The position numbers were made by a program, and so were the translations under genes. The notes beneath the pieces are model-generated. The model had not been told where the DNA came from. It was given only the letters and a program-made list of their open reading frames with translations, and did no database searches. This document shows, piece by piece, positions 1 to 9,094 of a DNA stretch of 47,308 bases. Numbering within the stretch: position 1 is the first letter of the stretch; the number at the start of each line of letters is the position of its first letter. Origin of the DNA: Oscillospiraceae bacterium (lineage in GTDB: Bacteria > Bacillota > Clostridia > Oscillospirales > Acutalibacteraceae); contig SVOV01000017.1 of assembly GCA_015066205.1 (NCBI GenBank), forward strand, positions 1 to 47,308, written 5' to 3'.

Positions 1-180
1 TCTAAAAAAGAAATTGAGGAACTCAGACTTAAATACTTAAAAAATCCCCCTGAGGGTATATCTAAAAGAGAAATTAAAAATATGTCCGATGACGAACTTC
101 TCGATATGGACTATTTTCTCCATGAAGGCGATGACGATGATGAAGATTTCTTCGGTGCTGAAGGCTTTTATATCTTCTGA
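1..180 (+). CDS. C-terminal end of an unknown acidic protein (partial)
   Basis: Frame 1 is open from the first base to a TGA at 178-180, giving the last 59 residues of a protein that starts outside the window. The fragment is charged: an amphipathic stretch with KEIEELRLKYLKNPPEG is followed by a phrase around MSDDELLDMDYFL and a run of Asp/Glu (GDDDDEDFF) before the end. No domain is recognised. Codon use matches neighbouring genes, and an intrinsic terminator follows at once, so this is a real gene end rather than chance. Function is unknown. Confidence 0.75.
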   Translation, partial: SKKEIEELRLKYLKNPPEGISKREIKNMSDDELLDMDYFLHEGDDDDEDFFGAEGFYIF

Positions 181-202
181 TTATTTTCGCCTATTTTTCT
201 AT

Positions 203-231
203 GCCTGCTTTTTCCGCAGGCTTATTTTTTT
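203..231 (+). terminator. Intrinsic terminator of the partial gene
   Basis: A 6-bp stem GCCTGC/GCAGGC with a T-rich loop is followed by TTATTTTTTT, 22 bases after the upstream stop codon. Confidence 0.75.
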
Positions 232-271
232 GCTTCTTCTGTTTTCGAGGAATTTCCTGTAAAGCAAAAAA

Positions 272-305
272 TTGCACCAACATATATTTCTATATGCTGA
301 TGCAA
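272..305 (-). terminator. Intrinsic terminator of the LRR-dockerin gene
   Basis: Read on the minus strand, TTGCA and CATATA pair with TATATG and TGCAA around a GAAA loop and a small internal loop, followed by TTTTTTG. It begins 10 bases past the stop codon of the gene that ends at 315. Confidence 0.7.
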
Positions 306-314
306 CTGAGTATT

Positions 315-2798
315 TTATTTCATCCAAGCTTTTGGATCTTCAAGACCGACTGATGCACGAAGGATAAGTCTTGCATCGGCAGCAGAGAGCTTATCAACGC
401 TTCCTCTTTTTGCTGCCTTATACTTTGCAGAATCTTCCTTGAACTTTTCAAGACCGACAGAAGCTCTGAGAGCCTGTCTTGCATCAGCTGCAGAAATTTT
501 ACCGTCACCGTCAACATCACCGTAAACTACGATTTCCTTCTTGCTACCGTCTGCCATAGTAAGCACCATACCTGTGCCGATCAGAGTCGCATTTTCAACA
601 GACTTTCCGTCTGTTGTCTTGATAACAGCACCCTTTCCCGCCTGAGAAAGAAGCTGAGCTACGGTAAGACCGTTATTGGAAATAATGTTATTTCCGCTTT
701 CCTTAGCATCCTTTGAATCTGTGAATTCGGGTACAAGCTTCGGTATTTCCACATGTCCTGAGATATATTTCTTACAGTCATTACAGTAAACACCTGCTGT
801 GTAACCGACATTTTCAAATGTTGCAGGAGTTTCGGGCATCTTCTTTGTGTTCATGTGATTTGCGGGATTAATTGCAATTTCAGCGTGACCGCTGATATAT
901 TTCTGACAGTCGTTACAATAAACACCTGCTGTGTAGCCCTTTGTGGTGCAGGTTGCTTTTACCTCTGCAACATTCTTGGTATTTACGTGATTTGAAGCGT
1001 TAATACCGAGGTTTTCAGTCTTCTTATGAGAAGCATTGTGCTGACAGGTATAGGTCTTCACTCCGCTAACCTTACAGGTCGCTGTTGTGGTAATTGAGCC
1101 GTTGTCCCACTTGTGAGCATTGACATCAATACCGATTTCTGTGTGTCCTGAAATATACTTTTCGCAATCGTTGCAGTAAACACCTACTGTATATCCTACT
1201 TCTGAACAAGTTGATGCAACTGCTTCTGTGTTCTTGGTGTTAAGGTGATACGAAGCATTGACACCAAGATTCTCAGTCTTCTTATGTGAAGCATTATACC
1301 GGCATGTATAAGTCTTAACACCACTTACTTTACAGGTTGCTGTTGTTGTGATAGTTCCGTCATCCCACTTATGAGCATCTGCATCAATTTCAATGGCTGA
1401 GTGACCTGAAATATACTTTTCGCAATCTCTACAATAAATACCAGCTGTGCAACCAATAGAGGAACATGTAGGGGCAATAGATATTGTGTTTTGCGTATTT
1501 TTGTGTTCACAATAATAGTGTACTGTTCCAGCAAGCAAAGCCTCATTACCAGAAGAGATTTTTATAAGATCCCAATCTTTTTTTATTGAACCATAATAAA
1601 TATTTTGTAATACATTACAGTTGAAAAATGCATTTGTGTCTATCTTTGTTGTACTTACAGGTATTGAAATTTCGGTTAATGATGTACAACCATAAAAAGC
1701 TACGGAATCAATTTGTGTGACTTTATTTGGAAGATGGATTTCATTGATATTCTTGCAATCCATAAAAACGCCTTCACCAATTCTTGTAAGCAAACAACCT
1801 GTAGCAAAAGAAACATTTTGTAAATTTTCACAATAAGCAAAAGCGTATCTTTCAATACTTTTAACACTCATTGGAATTGTTACTTCAGTTAAAGAATAAC
1901 AATGACCAAAAGTGAACATATTTATGGTTTCCACAGAACAATTTTCTGCAAAAGTTATACTACTAAGCTTTTCACATCCACAAAATGCATATTGTCCTAT
2001 TGAATTAACATTTTCAGATATATTAATTTCAAGAATATTTTTGTTATTAAAAAATGCATCTGGTTCTATTTTTAATACTGTCGTAGGAATACTGTATGCA
2101 GTTTCTTGTTTGTTTGCGGGATATTGGATTAATATCGTTTTATCCTTATTAAAAAGGATACCGTTGCAAGAACTATAATTACCATTATTTTCATCAACAT
2201 TAATTGAGGTCAATGCAGAACAATCATAAAACGCTGTACTACCAATAGTATTAATTTTTTCAGGGATATATATTGAACTAATTGCATTGCATCGCAAAAA
2301 AGCATCATTACCTATAGAAGTTAAATGACTGTTAGGAGATATTGCAACACTTTCAAGAGCCGAACAATCGTAAAATGCATCTTCCCCAATAGTGGTTACT
2401 GTGTCAGGAATATTTATACTTCTTAAATTAGAACACTCCAAAAATGTACCGTCTCCAATTGAAGTTAGTTTGCTATTTTCAGCAAAAACAATTGTTTCTA
2501 AGTTAGGCAAATCATAAAAAGAACGATTGCCAAGTCTGGTTATATTTTCTCCGATCACAGCAGTTAAGATTAAGTCCTTTTTTTGATAGTATTTAGGAAA
2601 TGTGTGCTGAGTAAAATCAGCTATAACACCAGAACCTTTTATAAATAAAGTACCTTCATCATTTAATTCCCATAAAACATTTGTTCCACAAGTTCCACTC
2701 GCTACAATTTCTGTTGCGGCAACAGGAACAGAAAAAATAGTTAAAATTAAAGCTATTATCATAACGATTGATAGAAGCTTGTTTGTCATCTTTTGCAT
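315..2798 (-). CDS. Secreted BspA-type LRR protein with C-terminal dockerin
   Basis: A 827-residue exported surface or secreted protein. The start at 2798 is chosen because AAGGAG lies 7 bases upstream; the frame stays open further 5' but that part is a structured leader. A signal peptide covers about residues 1-27. About 60-425 are BspA/TpLRR-type leucine-rich repeats (consensus near IPxxVTxIGxxAFxxC), and 430-690 are Cys modules of the form C-x(n)-CxxC ending in GH. A unit of about 86 residues is present twice in the Cys region. About 690-757 form a module also found in the 12965-16462 protein, and 758-827 are a type I dockerin. The first Ca-binding loop is canonical (DVDGDGK); the second is shortened (SVDKLSAADAR). 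BspA-type LRRs commonly mediate adhesion; the ligand here is unknown. It has its own promoter and terminator. Confidence 0.9.
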   Translation of the reverse strand: MQKMTNKLLSIVMIIALILTIFSVPVAATEIVASGTCGTNVLWELNDEGTLFIKGSGVIADFTQHTFPKYYQKKDLILTAVIGENITRLGNRSFYDLPNLETIVFAENSKLTSIGDGTFLECSNLRSINIPDTVTTIGEDAFYDCSALESVAISPNSHLTSIGNDAFLRCNAISSIYIPEKINTIGSTAFYDCSALTSINVDENNGNYSSCNGILFNKDKTILIQYPANKQETAYSIPTTVLKIEPDAFFNNKNILEINISENVNSIGQYAFCGCEKLSSITFAENCSVETINMFTFGHCYSLTEVTIPMSVKSIERYAFAYCENLQNVSFATGCLLTRIGEGVFMDCKNINEIHLPNKVTQIDSVAFYGCTSLTEISIPVSTTKIDTNAFFNCNVLQNIYYGSIKKDWDLIKISSGNEALLAGTVHYYCEHKNTQNTISIAPTCSSIGCTAGIYCRDCEKYISGHSAIEIDADAHKWDDGTITTTATCKVSGVKTYTCRYNASHKKTENLGVNASYHLNTKNTEAVASTCSEVGYTVGVYCNDCEKYISGHTEIGIDVNAHKWDNGSITTTATCKVSGVKTYTCQHNASHKKTENLGINASNHVNTKNVAEVKATCTTKGYTAGVYCNDCQKYISGHAEIAINPANHMNTKKMPETPATFENVGYTAGVYCNDCKKYISGHVEIPKLVPEFTDSKDAKESGNNIISNNGLTVAQLLSQAGKGAVIKTTDGKSVENATLIGTGMVLTMADGSKKEIVVYGDVDGDGKISAADARQALRASVGLEKFKEDSAKYKAAKRGSVDKLSAADARLILRASVGLEDPKAWMK

Positions 2799-2977
2799 AA
2801 ACATACTCCTTATAACAAAAAGTGTGTGCAAGCCGAAGCTGCACACACGAAAAACGCATAGCCTCGCTTGCTGCGACACAATCTTCTGACGAACCCAAAG
2901 GATGCCAAAATGAGGGTGCGTTTTTACCAAAGTAAAAACACATCCGTCGGGTTCAGATTATTTGATTGCGTCGCAAG
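2799..2977 (-). promoter_or_regulatory. Structured 5' leader, candidate cis-regulatory RNA
   Basis: Between the predicted start site (about 2974) and the RBS lies about 170 nt that fold extensively on the minus strand. The outer stem pairs 2973-2964 with 2876-2867: ten pairs with one G-U, extended by four more across a bulge. Inside it, 2956-2949 pairs with 2896-2886 (CTG and AACCC with GGGTT and CAG), 2945-2941 with 2904-2900 (GGATG/CATCC), and 2942-2932 with 2927-2917 forms a hairpin of about 11 bp. Downstream, GTGTGTGCA at 2848-2840 pairs with 2830-2822 and is followed by TTTTT just before the RBS, as in a leader terminator. I do not recognise a known riboswitch or T-box consensus. Confidence 0.6.
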
Positions 2978-2980
2978 TTC

Positions 2981-3009
2981 AATATAACACAAACTACTAT
3001 TAACTTCAA
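2981..3009 (-). promoter_or_regulatory. Sigma-A promoter of the LRR-dockerin gene
   Basis: TTGAAG (3009-3004), 17-bp spacer, TATATT (2986-2981). The predicted start near 2974 coincides with the 5' strand of the outer stem of the leader. Confidence 0.65.
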
Positions 3010-3014
3010 GCAAA

Positions 3015-3051
3015 AAAAGAAAAAACCTTGAAGCAAAAACAAACTTCAAGG
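3015..3051 (-). terminator. Intrinsic terminator of the Met/Glu tRNA unit
   Basis: Minus-strand CCTTGAAG (3051-3044) pairs with CTTCAAGG (3033-3026) and is followed by TTTTTTC and more T. It lies about 100 bases past the tRNA-Glu gene. Confidence 0.75.
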
Positions 3052-3147
3052 CTAATTGAATTAATTTCTGTTGCCGCTTTACAGATAAAATTCCAAAACA
3101 AAATAGCGTCCCTTATGGAACGCTACTCTGTTCGACAAATTGTCACT

Positions 3148-3222
3148 TGGTGACCCGGACGAGAATCGAACTCGTGTTACCGCCGTGAAAGGGCGGTGTC
3201 TTGACCGCTTGACCACCGGGCC
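3148..3222 (-). tRNA. tRNA-Glu (UUC)
   Basis: The minus strand folds as a cloverleaf with acceptor GGCCCGG/CCGGGTC, discriminator A and an encoded CCA. The anticodon stem CCGCC/GGCGG encloses a loop with TTC. The T arm contains GTTCGATTC. It is co-transcribed with tRNA-Met from the promoter at 3351-3379. Confidence 0.95.
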
Positions 3223-3227
3223 ATTAT

Positions 3228-3304
3228 TGGTAGCGGGAGTAGGATTTGAACCAACGACACTTCGGGTATGAACCGAATGCTCTAGCCAACTGAGCTATCC
3301 CGCC
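3228..3304 (-). tRNA. tRNA-Met (CAU), elongator type
   Basis: The minus strand gives acceptor GGCGGGA paired to the 3' end, CCA encoded, anticodon stem TTCGG/CCGAA with loop TTCATAC and T arm GGTTCAAATCC. The paired first base and the loop context GGTTCATACCC fit elongator tRNA-Met rather than initiator. A tRNA-Ile with modified CAU is less likely. It lies 5 bases upstream of tRNA-Glu. Confidence 0.93.
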
Positions 3305-3350
3305 ATTTTACTTTCCCGCCGACTGTAAACTGGGTCGGGCAACGAAATTT

Positions 3351-3379
3351 ATTATATGCATACAAAGGGCTTTTGTCAA
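3351..3379 (-). promoter_or_regulatory. tRNA Met/Glu promoter
   Basis: TTGACA (3379-3374), 17-bp spacer, TATAAT (3356-3351): full consensus. The sequence after the -10 box contains ATTTCGTTGC, also present at the same place in the Asp/Thr tRNA promoter. Confidence 0.8.
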
Positions 3380-3418
3380 TACTTTTTTTTAATTTTTTCG
3401 TGTTTTTTTTGAATTTTT

Positions 3419-4318
3419 TCAGTTTTTTTCAGAAAAGTACTTTTCTGTCGCCGAAACATCTGCCTTTATCTGTTTTTTAAGAGCATCGGCATCGGGGAAC
3501 TTTTTTTCTTCCCTTATAAATTTATAAAGCTTTATTTCAACGGTATGTCCGTAAAGATCTCCGCTGTAATCGATTATATATGTTTCACTTCTGACACTTT
3601 CACCCTGAAAAGTAGGGCGCGAGCCTATATTTGTTACTCCCGTGTATTCTTTTCCGTCAAAAAATACCTTTGATGCATAGACACCGAACTTCGGCACTGC
3701 GAGTCCCTCGGGCAAGAACTGATTTATGGTAGGTGCGCCTAAAAGCCTGCCTCTTTTATCACCCGAAAAAACTTCGGATGAGTAACAGAAATGAAAACCG
3801 AGAAGCTTATTGACTTCTTCCATATCACCGTTTTCAACAGCCGTTCTGATCCTCGTTGAGCTGACGGGACTGCCGTCAACCGAGTATTCGGGACATACAG
3901 TAACCGAAATACCCTTTTTCTCACAAAGAGAACGAAGAACACTGCTGTCGGCTGAGGCATTTTTGCCGAATCTGTAATTATATCCGCAGACGACCCCCGA
4001 CGCCGAAAATCTTTCTACGAGAATTTTTTCAGTAAATTCCTCGGGGGACATATCCTTTATAGCGGAAAAGGACACATATAAGGGAGTAATGCCCATATTT
4101 TTAAGCATCTCATCCCTTTTTTCATTCTGAAGCAAATAACTTACCGCATCCCCTTGCAAAACCCTGCGGGGATGTTCATCAAACAGCATCACACAAGGGG
4201 AAAATTCCTCTCCCGCCTGCTTTACGGTTTCCTCAAGCACTCTCATATGTGCCGTATGAAGACCGTCAAAGAAACCGAGTGCTATTATATTTGATTTTTC
4301 GGAAAGTTTATTTGTCAT
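3419..4318 (-). CDS. ribF: Bifunctional riboflavin kinase / FAD synthetase
   Basis: A 299-residue cytosolic enzyme making FMN from riboflavin and FAD from FMN. The N-terminal half is the FAD synthetase nucleotidyltransferase domain (LGFFDGLHTAHMRVL near residue 15, usual FDGxHxGH form with a variant third residue; CGYNYRFGKNASAD near 110; SSTRIRTAVENG near 150). The C-terminal half is the riboflavin kinase barrel (LLGAPTINQFLPEG, KFGVYASKV, GVTNIGSRPTF, ETYIIDYSGDLYG). Length is normal for RibF. It overlaps truB by 11 bases and is last in the operon. No hairpin terminator follows, only T-rich sequence. Confidence 0.93.
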   Translation of the reverse strand: MTNKLSEKSNIIALGFFDGLHTAHMRVLEETVKQAGEEFSPCVMLFDEHPRRVLQGDAVSYLLQNEKRDEMLKNMGITPLYVSFSAIKDMSPEEFTEKILVERFSASGVVCGYNYRFGKNASADSSVLRSLCEKKGISVTVCPEYSVDGSPVSSTRIRTAVENGDMEEVNKLLGFHFCYSSEVFSGDKRGRLLGAPTINQFLPEGLAVPKFGVYASKVFFDGKEYTGVTNIGSRPTFQGESVRSETYIIDYSGDLYGHTVEIKLYKFIREEKKFPDADALKKQIKADVSATEKYFSEKN

Positions 4319-5192
4319 TACCTGCTACCCTTTTTACGCGGAGAATATCGGGAGCATCCTCCGATATTTCACCAAGACCGAGAAAATCGTTATTTCGGGA
4401 ATACACCCTGTAAAGTGAAAAGACGGTTTTTATATGAAGGCGGTCAGAAGAAAGCTCACCGCCGTTGGAAAAACGCCTTGCCTGTGCATCCGTTACGGTA
4501 ACGGACGGATAGCACATAAAAGGGAAATCAATGCCGAGAACGGCACTTTCTCCAAGCTTTTCTATTTCTTCAGCTGTTTTTGCCTGTTCTGTTGTAAAAC
4601 CGTTGGAAAGAGTTCTGTCAAGAGCGGTCATAACCGCACCCGTACCGAGCTTTTCGCCTATATCCGCAATAAGCGAGCGGATATATGTACCCTTTGAACA
4701 GAATACCTTTATTTCAAACTCACCGTCATTTTCATAATCGGTAAGCTCAATATTATATATTGTAACGGTTCTTTTTTCCCTTTCCACCTCAATACCCTTA
4801 CGGGCAAGCTCATAAAGCCTTACACCGTTTTTTGATATTGCGGAATACATAGGGGGAAGCTGTTCAATTTCTCCCGTAAAATAGGGCAGCACACCGAGAA
4901 TATCCTCTCTTGTAACGCTTACCTTTTCTTCAGTCAGCACATTTCCCGTGATATCAAGCGTATCCGTAGTTATTCCGAAACGAAAACGCGCTGTATATCC
5001 TTTATCCTCGGCGGGTATAAAATCAATAAAACGGGTGGCTTTTCCGAGAGCCACGGGAAGCACTCCCGAAGCCATAGGGTCAAGAGTTCCCGTATGGCCT
5101 GTCTTTTTCTCGGAAAAAATTCTTCTGAGAGCGGCAGCTGCCTTAAAGGAGGTAAGTCCCACCTCTTTATTGAGGATCACAAAACCGTTCAT
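4308..5192 (-). CDS. truB: tRNA pseudouridine-55 synthase
   Basis: A 294-residue enzyme that isomerises U55 in the T loop of tRNAs. It begins GFVILNKEVGLTSFKAAAALRR and carries the catalytic motif KTGHTGTLDPMASGVLPVALGKAT, with the catalytic Asp in LDP, near residue 38. The TruB core continues with YTARFRFGITTDTLDITG, and CSKGTYIRSLIADIG is near 170. A short C-terminal extension of the PUA type follows. It overlaps nrnA by 4 bases upstream and ribF by 11 bases downstream, indicating translational coupling in the operon. Confidence 0.95.
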   Translation of the reverse strand: MNGFVILNKEVGLTSFKAAAALRRIFSEKKTGHTGTLDPMASGVLPVALGKATRFIDFIPAEDKGYTARFRFGITTDTLDITGNVLTEEKVSVTREDILGVLPYFTGEIEQLPPMYSAISKNGVRLYELARKGIEVEREKRTVTIYNIELTDYENDGEFEIKVFCSKGTYIRSLIADIGEKLGTGAVMTALDRTLSNGFTTEQAKTAEEIEKLGESAVLGIDFPFMCYPSVTVTDAQARRFSNGGELSSDRLHIKTVFSLYRVYSRNNDFLGLGEISEDAPDILRVKRVAGNDK

Positions 5193-6139
5193 ATTGCACC
5201 AAGCTCCTCACCGACTGCCTTAAGCACTGCGGAAACAACCTCTGACTCCGTCCCCGAAAGCTCACACCCTGCGGCAAGACGGTGCCCTCCGCCTCCGAAT
5301 ACAGCACATATATCAGAAGCACATACGGGGTCATTTGTGCGCATGGAAATTTTATATGTTCCGTCAGTTCTCTCTTTTATGACAATACCCACAAGGACAC
5401 CCTCTATCTGACGGGGCAGAGCGGCAATTCCGTGAGTATCCTCTTCACTTACGCCCGTTTTTCTGAACATATCCTGTCTTAACACCAGAACGGCGCATTT
5501 TCCGTCATAATAAGTTTTGAGAGAATTCATTGCAAGAGCTTCAAAATGAACATATTCCCTCGTTTTTGTTTCAAAGACGATACGGTTTATTTCACCGTTG
5601 TCAGCACCTGCACTTACAAGCTCAGACGCCGCAAGAAGCGTGCGGGCGGTGGTGTTGGGATATCTGAAGCAGCCTGTATCGGTAGAGATACCGAGATATA
5701 AGGAGTTTGCCATATCAGGAGTGATTTCAAGCCCTGCCTGTTTTATCATATCATATAAGACCTCACAGGCAGCAGCAGCCGTGCTGTCGAGAAGAAGCTC
5801 TTTTGAGAAGGGCTTATTGGCAGCATGATGGTCGATGGCGAGGTCTACTCTTTCACCGTAAAGAGCGAGAGTATCATTCGTCAGAAGCTTATTGTCGGCA
5901 ACATCCACCGTTACGATAAAATCAGGCTCAAAATCCCCGAAGGCATCTTTTGCCATCGGGAAGGATAATGACTTTGAAACATCATCAATAATACATCTTA
6001 CAGTCTTACCGAGATTCTTCAGAAGATAATAGAGCGCAAACATACTGCCCACCGCATCCCCGTCGGGGTTGCGGTGAGTAAGTATAAGAATATTATCTGA
6101 TCTGTTGAGAAGAGCGAATGCCTCACTGTGTGTCAGCAT
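5189..6139 (-). CDS. nrnA: DHH-family oligoribonuclease / pAp phosphatase (NrnA-like)
   Basis: A 316-residue DHH/DHHA1 phosphoesterase. It has HRNPDGDAVGSMFAL near residue 23 (the DxD metal motif), VTVDVADNKLL near 80, the DHH signature AIDHHAANKPF near 107 and LYLGISTDTGCFRYPNTT near 150. The C-terminal DHHA1 domain ends with the glycine-rich substrate loop FGGGGHRLAAGCEL. NrnA degrades very short RNAs and dephosphorylates 3'-phosphoadenosine 5'-phosphate. It sits between rbfA and truB, the usual Firmicute position, and its start overlaps the rbfA stop by one base. Confidence 0.92.
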   Translation of the reverse strand: MLTHSEAFALLNRSDNILILTHRNPDGDAVGSMFALYYLLKNLGKTVRCIIDDVSKSLSFPMAKDAFGDFEPDFIVTVDVADNKLLTNDTLALYGERVDLAIDHHAANKPFSKELLLDSTAAAACEVLYDMIKQAGLEITPDMANSLYLGISTDTGCFRYPNTTARTLLAASELVSAGADNGEINRIVFETKTREYVHFEALAMNSLKTYYDGKCAVLVLRQDMFRKTGVSEEDTHGIAALPRQIEGVLVGIVIKERTDGTYKISMRTNDPVCASDICAVFGGGGHRLAAGCELSGTESEVVSAVLKAVGEELGAI

Positions 6140-6495
6140 CAGTCGTTCTCCTTTCCTGAAATACTGTTAAGCTTTTTGAACATTTCAATTCCCTTTTCTA
6201 TGGAATCATCGGGAATGAAGCGTATATCAGGAGTTTTTCTGAGTGAAAGACGAAGTCCTATTTCCTTTCTGATATACCCCTTTGCATTTCCGTTGAGTGC
6301 CTTACAGGCCTCTTCGGCTTCCTTTATTCCGCCGAGAGAGCTGATAAAGGCTTTCGCATAGGAAAGGTCGTGAGCTACCTCTACTCTTACGACAGTAAGC
6401 ATAAGAGAAGTAACTCTGGGATCCTTAAGCTCTCTGACAAGAGCCGTGATCTCCCTTTTGATATCTTCAGCAGTACGATCGGATTTATAACCCAT
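6139..6495 (-). CDS. rbfA: 30S ribosome-binding factor A
   Basis: A 118-residue KH-like protein needed for late 30S maturation near the 5' end of 16S rRNA. Family features are the N-terminal DRTAEDIKREITALVRELKDPRV, then TVVRVEVAHDLSYAKAFISSLG, and near the C-terminus RKTPDIRFIPDDSIEKGIEM. The start ATG at 6495 has AAGGAG about 13 bases upstream, longer than ideal, but no better start is seen. The 109-base gap to infB holds short ATTCGGA direct repeats and a small CCGT/ACGG hairpin, with no further gene. Confidence 0.93.
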   Translation of the reverse strand: MGYKSDRTAEDIKREITALVRELKDPRVTSLMLTVVRVEVAHDLSYAKAFISSLGGIKEAEEACKALNGNAKGYIRKEIGLRLSLRKTPDIRFIPDDSIEKGIEMFKKLNSISGKEND

Positions 6496-6604
6496 ATTTA
6501 CTGTAGTACTCCTTTAGTGATAGTTTTTTACAAGGTCGGCGTTCGGAGCCGTAAAACGGAAACAAATCGCCTCCGAATTCATAACTCCGAATCCCGAATT
6601 ATTA

Positions 6605-9094
6605 TTAGTCTCTGTATTCCTCTACGAGATATGCTTCAAGTATGTCGCCTTCCTTGATATCGTTGTACTTTTCAAGACCGATACCGCATTCATAGCCGGA
6701 CATAACCTCTTTTGCATCGTCCTTTTCACGCTTAAGGGATGCAATGGAGTCATCAGCGATAACGATACCGTCACGGACAACTCTGATCTTGCAGTTACGG
6801 GATACCTTACCGTTAAGTATATATGAACCTGCAATAGTACCTGCAGATGAAAGCTTGAATACTCGTCTTACCTCTGCACGGCCGAGCTCTACATCACGGA
6901 ACTTGGGAGCAAGCATACCCTTGATAGCGGCCTGAACATCCTCGATACAGTCATAGATGATAGAGTACATACGCATTTCAACATGATCTCTTTCAGCGTG
7001 GGCTGTAGCGGTTGAGTCGGGACGGACATGGAAGCCTACGATAATTGCATTTGATGCATTTGCAAGCATAACATCGGACTCGGAAATTGCACCTACACCG
7101 CCGTGGATAACATTAACTCTGACTTCATTATTGGAAAGCTTTTCAAGATTCTGCTTGAGAGCTTCAACGGAGCCCTGAACATCAGCCTTGACAATGATAT
7201 TGAGGTCCTTGAGCTCACCCTCTTCAAGAGTTGAGAAGAGAGTATCAAGAGTAACCTTTCTGTAAGCATTGAACTGCTCATCCTTGAGCTTCTGCTTTCT
7301 CTGTTCAACAAGCTCTCTTGCAAGTCTTTCATCGGAAACAGCGTCAAACATATCGCCTGCCTTGGGAACCTCTGCAAGACCCATAACCTCTACGGGCACG
7401 GAGGGGCCTGCTGCCTTTACTCTTCTGCCCTTATAGTCGGTCATAACACGGATACGGCCTACTGCAGTACCTGCAACAACGATGTCGCCGTTGTTAAGAG
7501 TACCGTTCTGCACAAGAAGAGTTGCGATGGGGCCCTTACCCTTATCAAGGCGCGCTTCGATAACAACACCCTTTGCGGCACGGTTGGGATTAGCCTTAAG
7601 CTCCTTCATTTCTGCAACAAGGAGTATTGACTCAAGAAGCTTATCTATATTCATATGTGTTTTTGCACTTACGGGAACACAGATGGTATCACCGCCCCAT
7701 TCTTCGGGAACAAGGCCGTATTCTGTGAGCTGCTGAAGAACCTTGTCGGGCTGAGCAGCGGGCTTATCCATCTTATTGATAGCAACAATTATTGAAACAT
7801 CAGCAGCCTTTGCGTGGTTGATGGCTTCAATAGTCTGGGGCATAATACCGTCGTCTGCGGCAACAACAAGAACTGCAATATCGGTAGCCTTGGCACCGCG
7901 GGCACGCATTTCTGTGAATGCGGCGTGACCGGGAGTATCAAGGAAGGTGATATCGCTACCGTCAAGGTTTACTCTGTAAGCACCGATATGCTGTGTGATA
8001 CCGCCTGATTCGGTTGCGGTGACGGATGTATTTCTGATAGCATCAAGAATTGATGTCTTACCGTGGTCAACATGACCCATAACTACAACAACGGGGCTTC
8101 TGGGCTCAAGAAGAGCATCGTCATCCTCGGAGTCGTCAATGATTCTGTCTTCAATGGTAACAACAACTTCTCTTTCAACCTTTGCGCCAAGCTCTGTAGC
8201 AACGATTTCAGCTGTATCATAGTCGATAGTTTCATTGATACCTGCCATAACGCCGTACATAAAGAGCTTTTTGATAACCTCGGCAGCTGTGAGCTTAAGC
8301 TGTGCGGCAAGCTCGCCTACGGTGATCTCCTCGCCTATCTTTACAACGATAGTACGCTTTGAACGCTCTTCGGCAATTCTCTTAAGACGCTCCTGCTCGG
8401 TTTCCTTGCGGTGCTGACGGGTGCCCTGCTTCTTATTGTACTGCTGGGATTTCTGCTTGATCTTCTGCTTACGGACCTCAGCATCTCTTTCGTTCATTGA
8501 GCCTGAGGAAAGACGGTCATACTTTTCATTGTACTTATCAAGGTCAACCTCTTCTGCACGGGTATTGACGGTCTTCTTCTCGCCCTTTGTTCTGGACTGA
8601 ACAAAATCGTTGTCCTTATTCTTGTTTTCCTTCTTCTTGAAGGGATTGAGATTGGGCTGCTGATTCTTCTTCTCGTCTTTATTTACGGGAGCTTTATCAT
8701 TCTTCTGATTCTTATCCTTACGGTCATCTCTTGCCTTTTCGGCACCTTTATTCTTATTTTCGCCCTTGTTTTCTCCCTTTTTGTCCTTTGCGGGAGCATC
8801 CTTTACGGGCTTGTCATTCTTCTTTTCTTCCGCCTTCTTCTCCTTTGCGGGAGCATCAGCCTTTTCAGCCTTTTCTGCCTTGGGCTCGGGCTTCTTCATT
8901 GCGAAATATGCATTGAAATTCTCAACCTCGTGCTCTTTTGTCAGCTGATCGAAAATGATATCGAGTTCTTCAGATGTGAAAGAGGAGTGTGATTTTTTAG
9001 GTGTTTCATCAAACTTTTTAAGAAGGTCGATAATCACATTGCTTTTAACATCAAGATCTTTTGCAAGTTCGTGGACTTTGTATTTTACTGTCAT
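6605..9094 (-). CDS. infB: Translation initiation factor IF-2
   Basis: A 829-residue translational GTPase that places fMet-tRNA on the 30S subunit. The N-terminus (about 1-50) is the IF2-N fold ([21 protein letters not shown]). About 70-200 is a Lys/Glu-rich low-complexity linker. A second IF2-N-like segment lies near 255-300. The G domain starts near 335 with [18 protein letters not shown] (G1), then [15 protein letters not shown] (G3) and NKMD (G4). C-terminal domains II-IV follow, including [10 protein letters not shown]. The start forms an ATGA overlap with the stop of ylxQ. Confidence 0.97.
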   Translation of the reverse strand: MTVKYKVHELAKDLDVKSNVIIDLLKKFDETPKKSHSSFTSEELDIIFDQLTKEHEVENFNAYFAMKKPEPKAEKAEKADAPAKEKKAEEKKNDKPVKDAPAKDKKGENKGENKNKGAEKARDDRKDKNQKNDKAPVNKDEKKNQQPNLNPFKKKENKNKDNDFVQSRTKGEKKTVNTRAEEVDLDKYNEKYDRLSSGSMNERDAEVRKQKIKQKSQQYNKKQGTRQHRKETEQERLKRIAEERSKRTIVVKIGEEITVGELAAQLKLTAAEVIKKLFMYGVMAGINETIDYDTAEIVATELGAKVEREVVVTIEDRIIDDSEDDDALLEPRSPVVVVMGHVDHGKTSILDAIRNTSVTATESGGITQHIGAYRVNLDGSDITFLDTPGHAAFTEMRARGAKATDIAVLVVAADDGIMPQTIEAINHAKAADVSIIVAINKMDKPAAQPDKVLQQLTEYGLVPEEWGGDTICVPVSAKTHMNIDKLLESILLVAEMKELKANPNRAAKGVVIEARLDKGKGPIATLLVQNGTLNNGDIVVAGTAVGRIRVMTDYKGRRVKAAGPSVPVEVMGLAEVPKAGDMFDAVSDERLARELVEQRKQKLKDEQFNAYRKVTLDTLFSTLEEGELKDLNIIVKADVQGSVEALKQNLEKLSNNEVRVNVIHGGVGAISESDVMLANASNAIIVGFHVRPDSTATAHAERDHVEMRMYSIIYDCIEDVQAAIKGMLAPKFRDVELGRAEVRRVFKLSSAGTIAGSYILNGKVSRNCKIRVVRDGIVIADDSIASLKREKDDAKEVMSGYECGIGLEKYNDIKEGDILEAYLVEEYRD

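Noticed and set aside
2799..2930. N-terminal extension of the first LRR-dockerin protein
   Set aside because: The extension has no RBS, puts the signal peptide 44 residues inside the chain, and coincides with the structured leader.
2799..2977. T-box riboswitch in the leader
   Set aside because: No AGGGTGG-type antiterminator core is visible and the downstream gene is not an amino-acid or tRNA-charging gene.
3430..3447. Perfect palindrome CAGAAAAGTACTTTTCTG as a ribF terminator
   Set aside because: It lies in the coding end of ribF and on the minus strand is followed by A, not T.
4434..5411. Several plus-strand frames across truB and nrnA
   Set aside because: They are antisense to well-recognised genes in tight overlap and show no family features.
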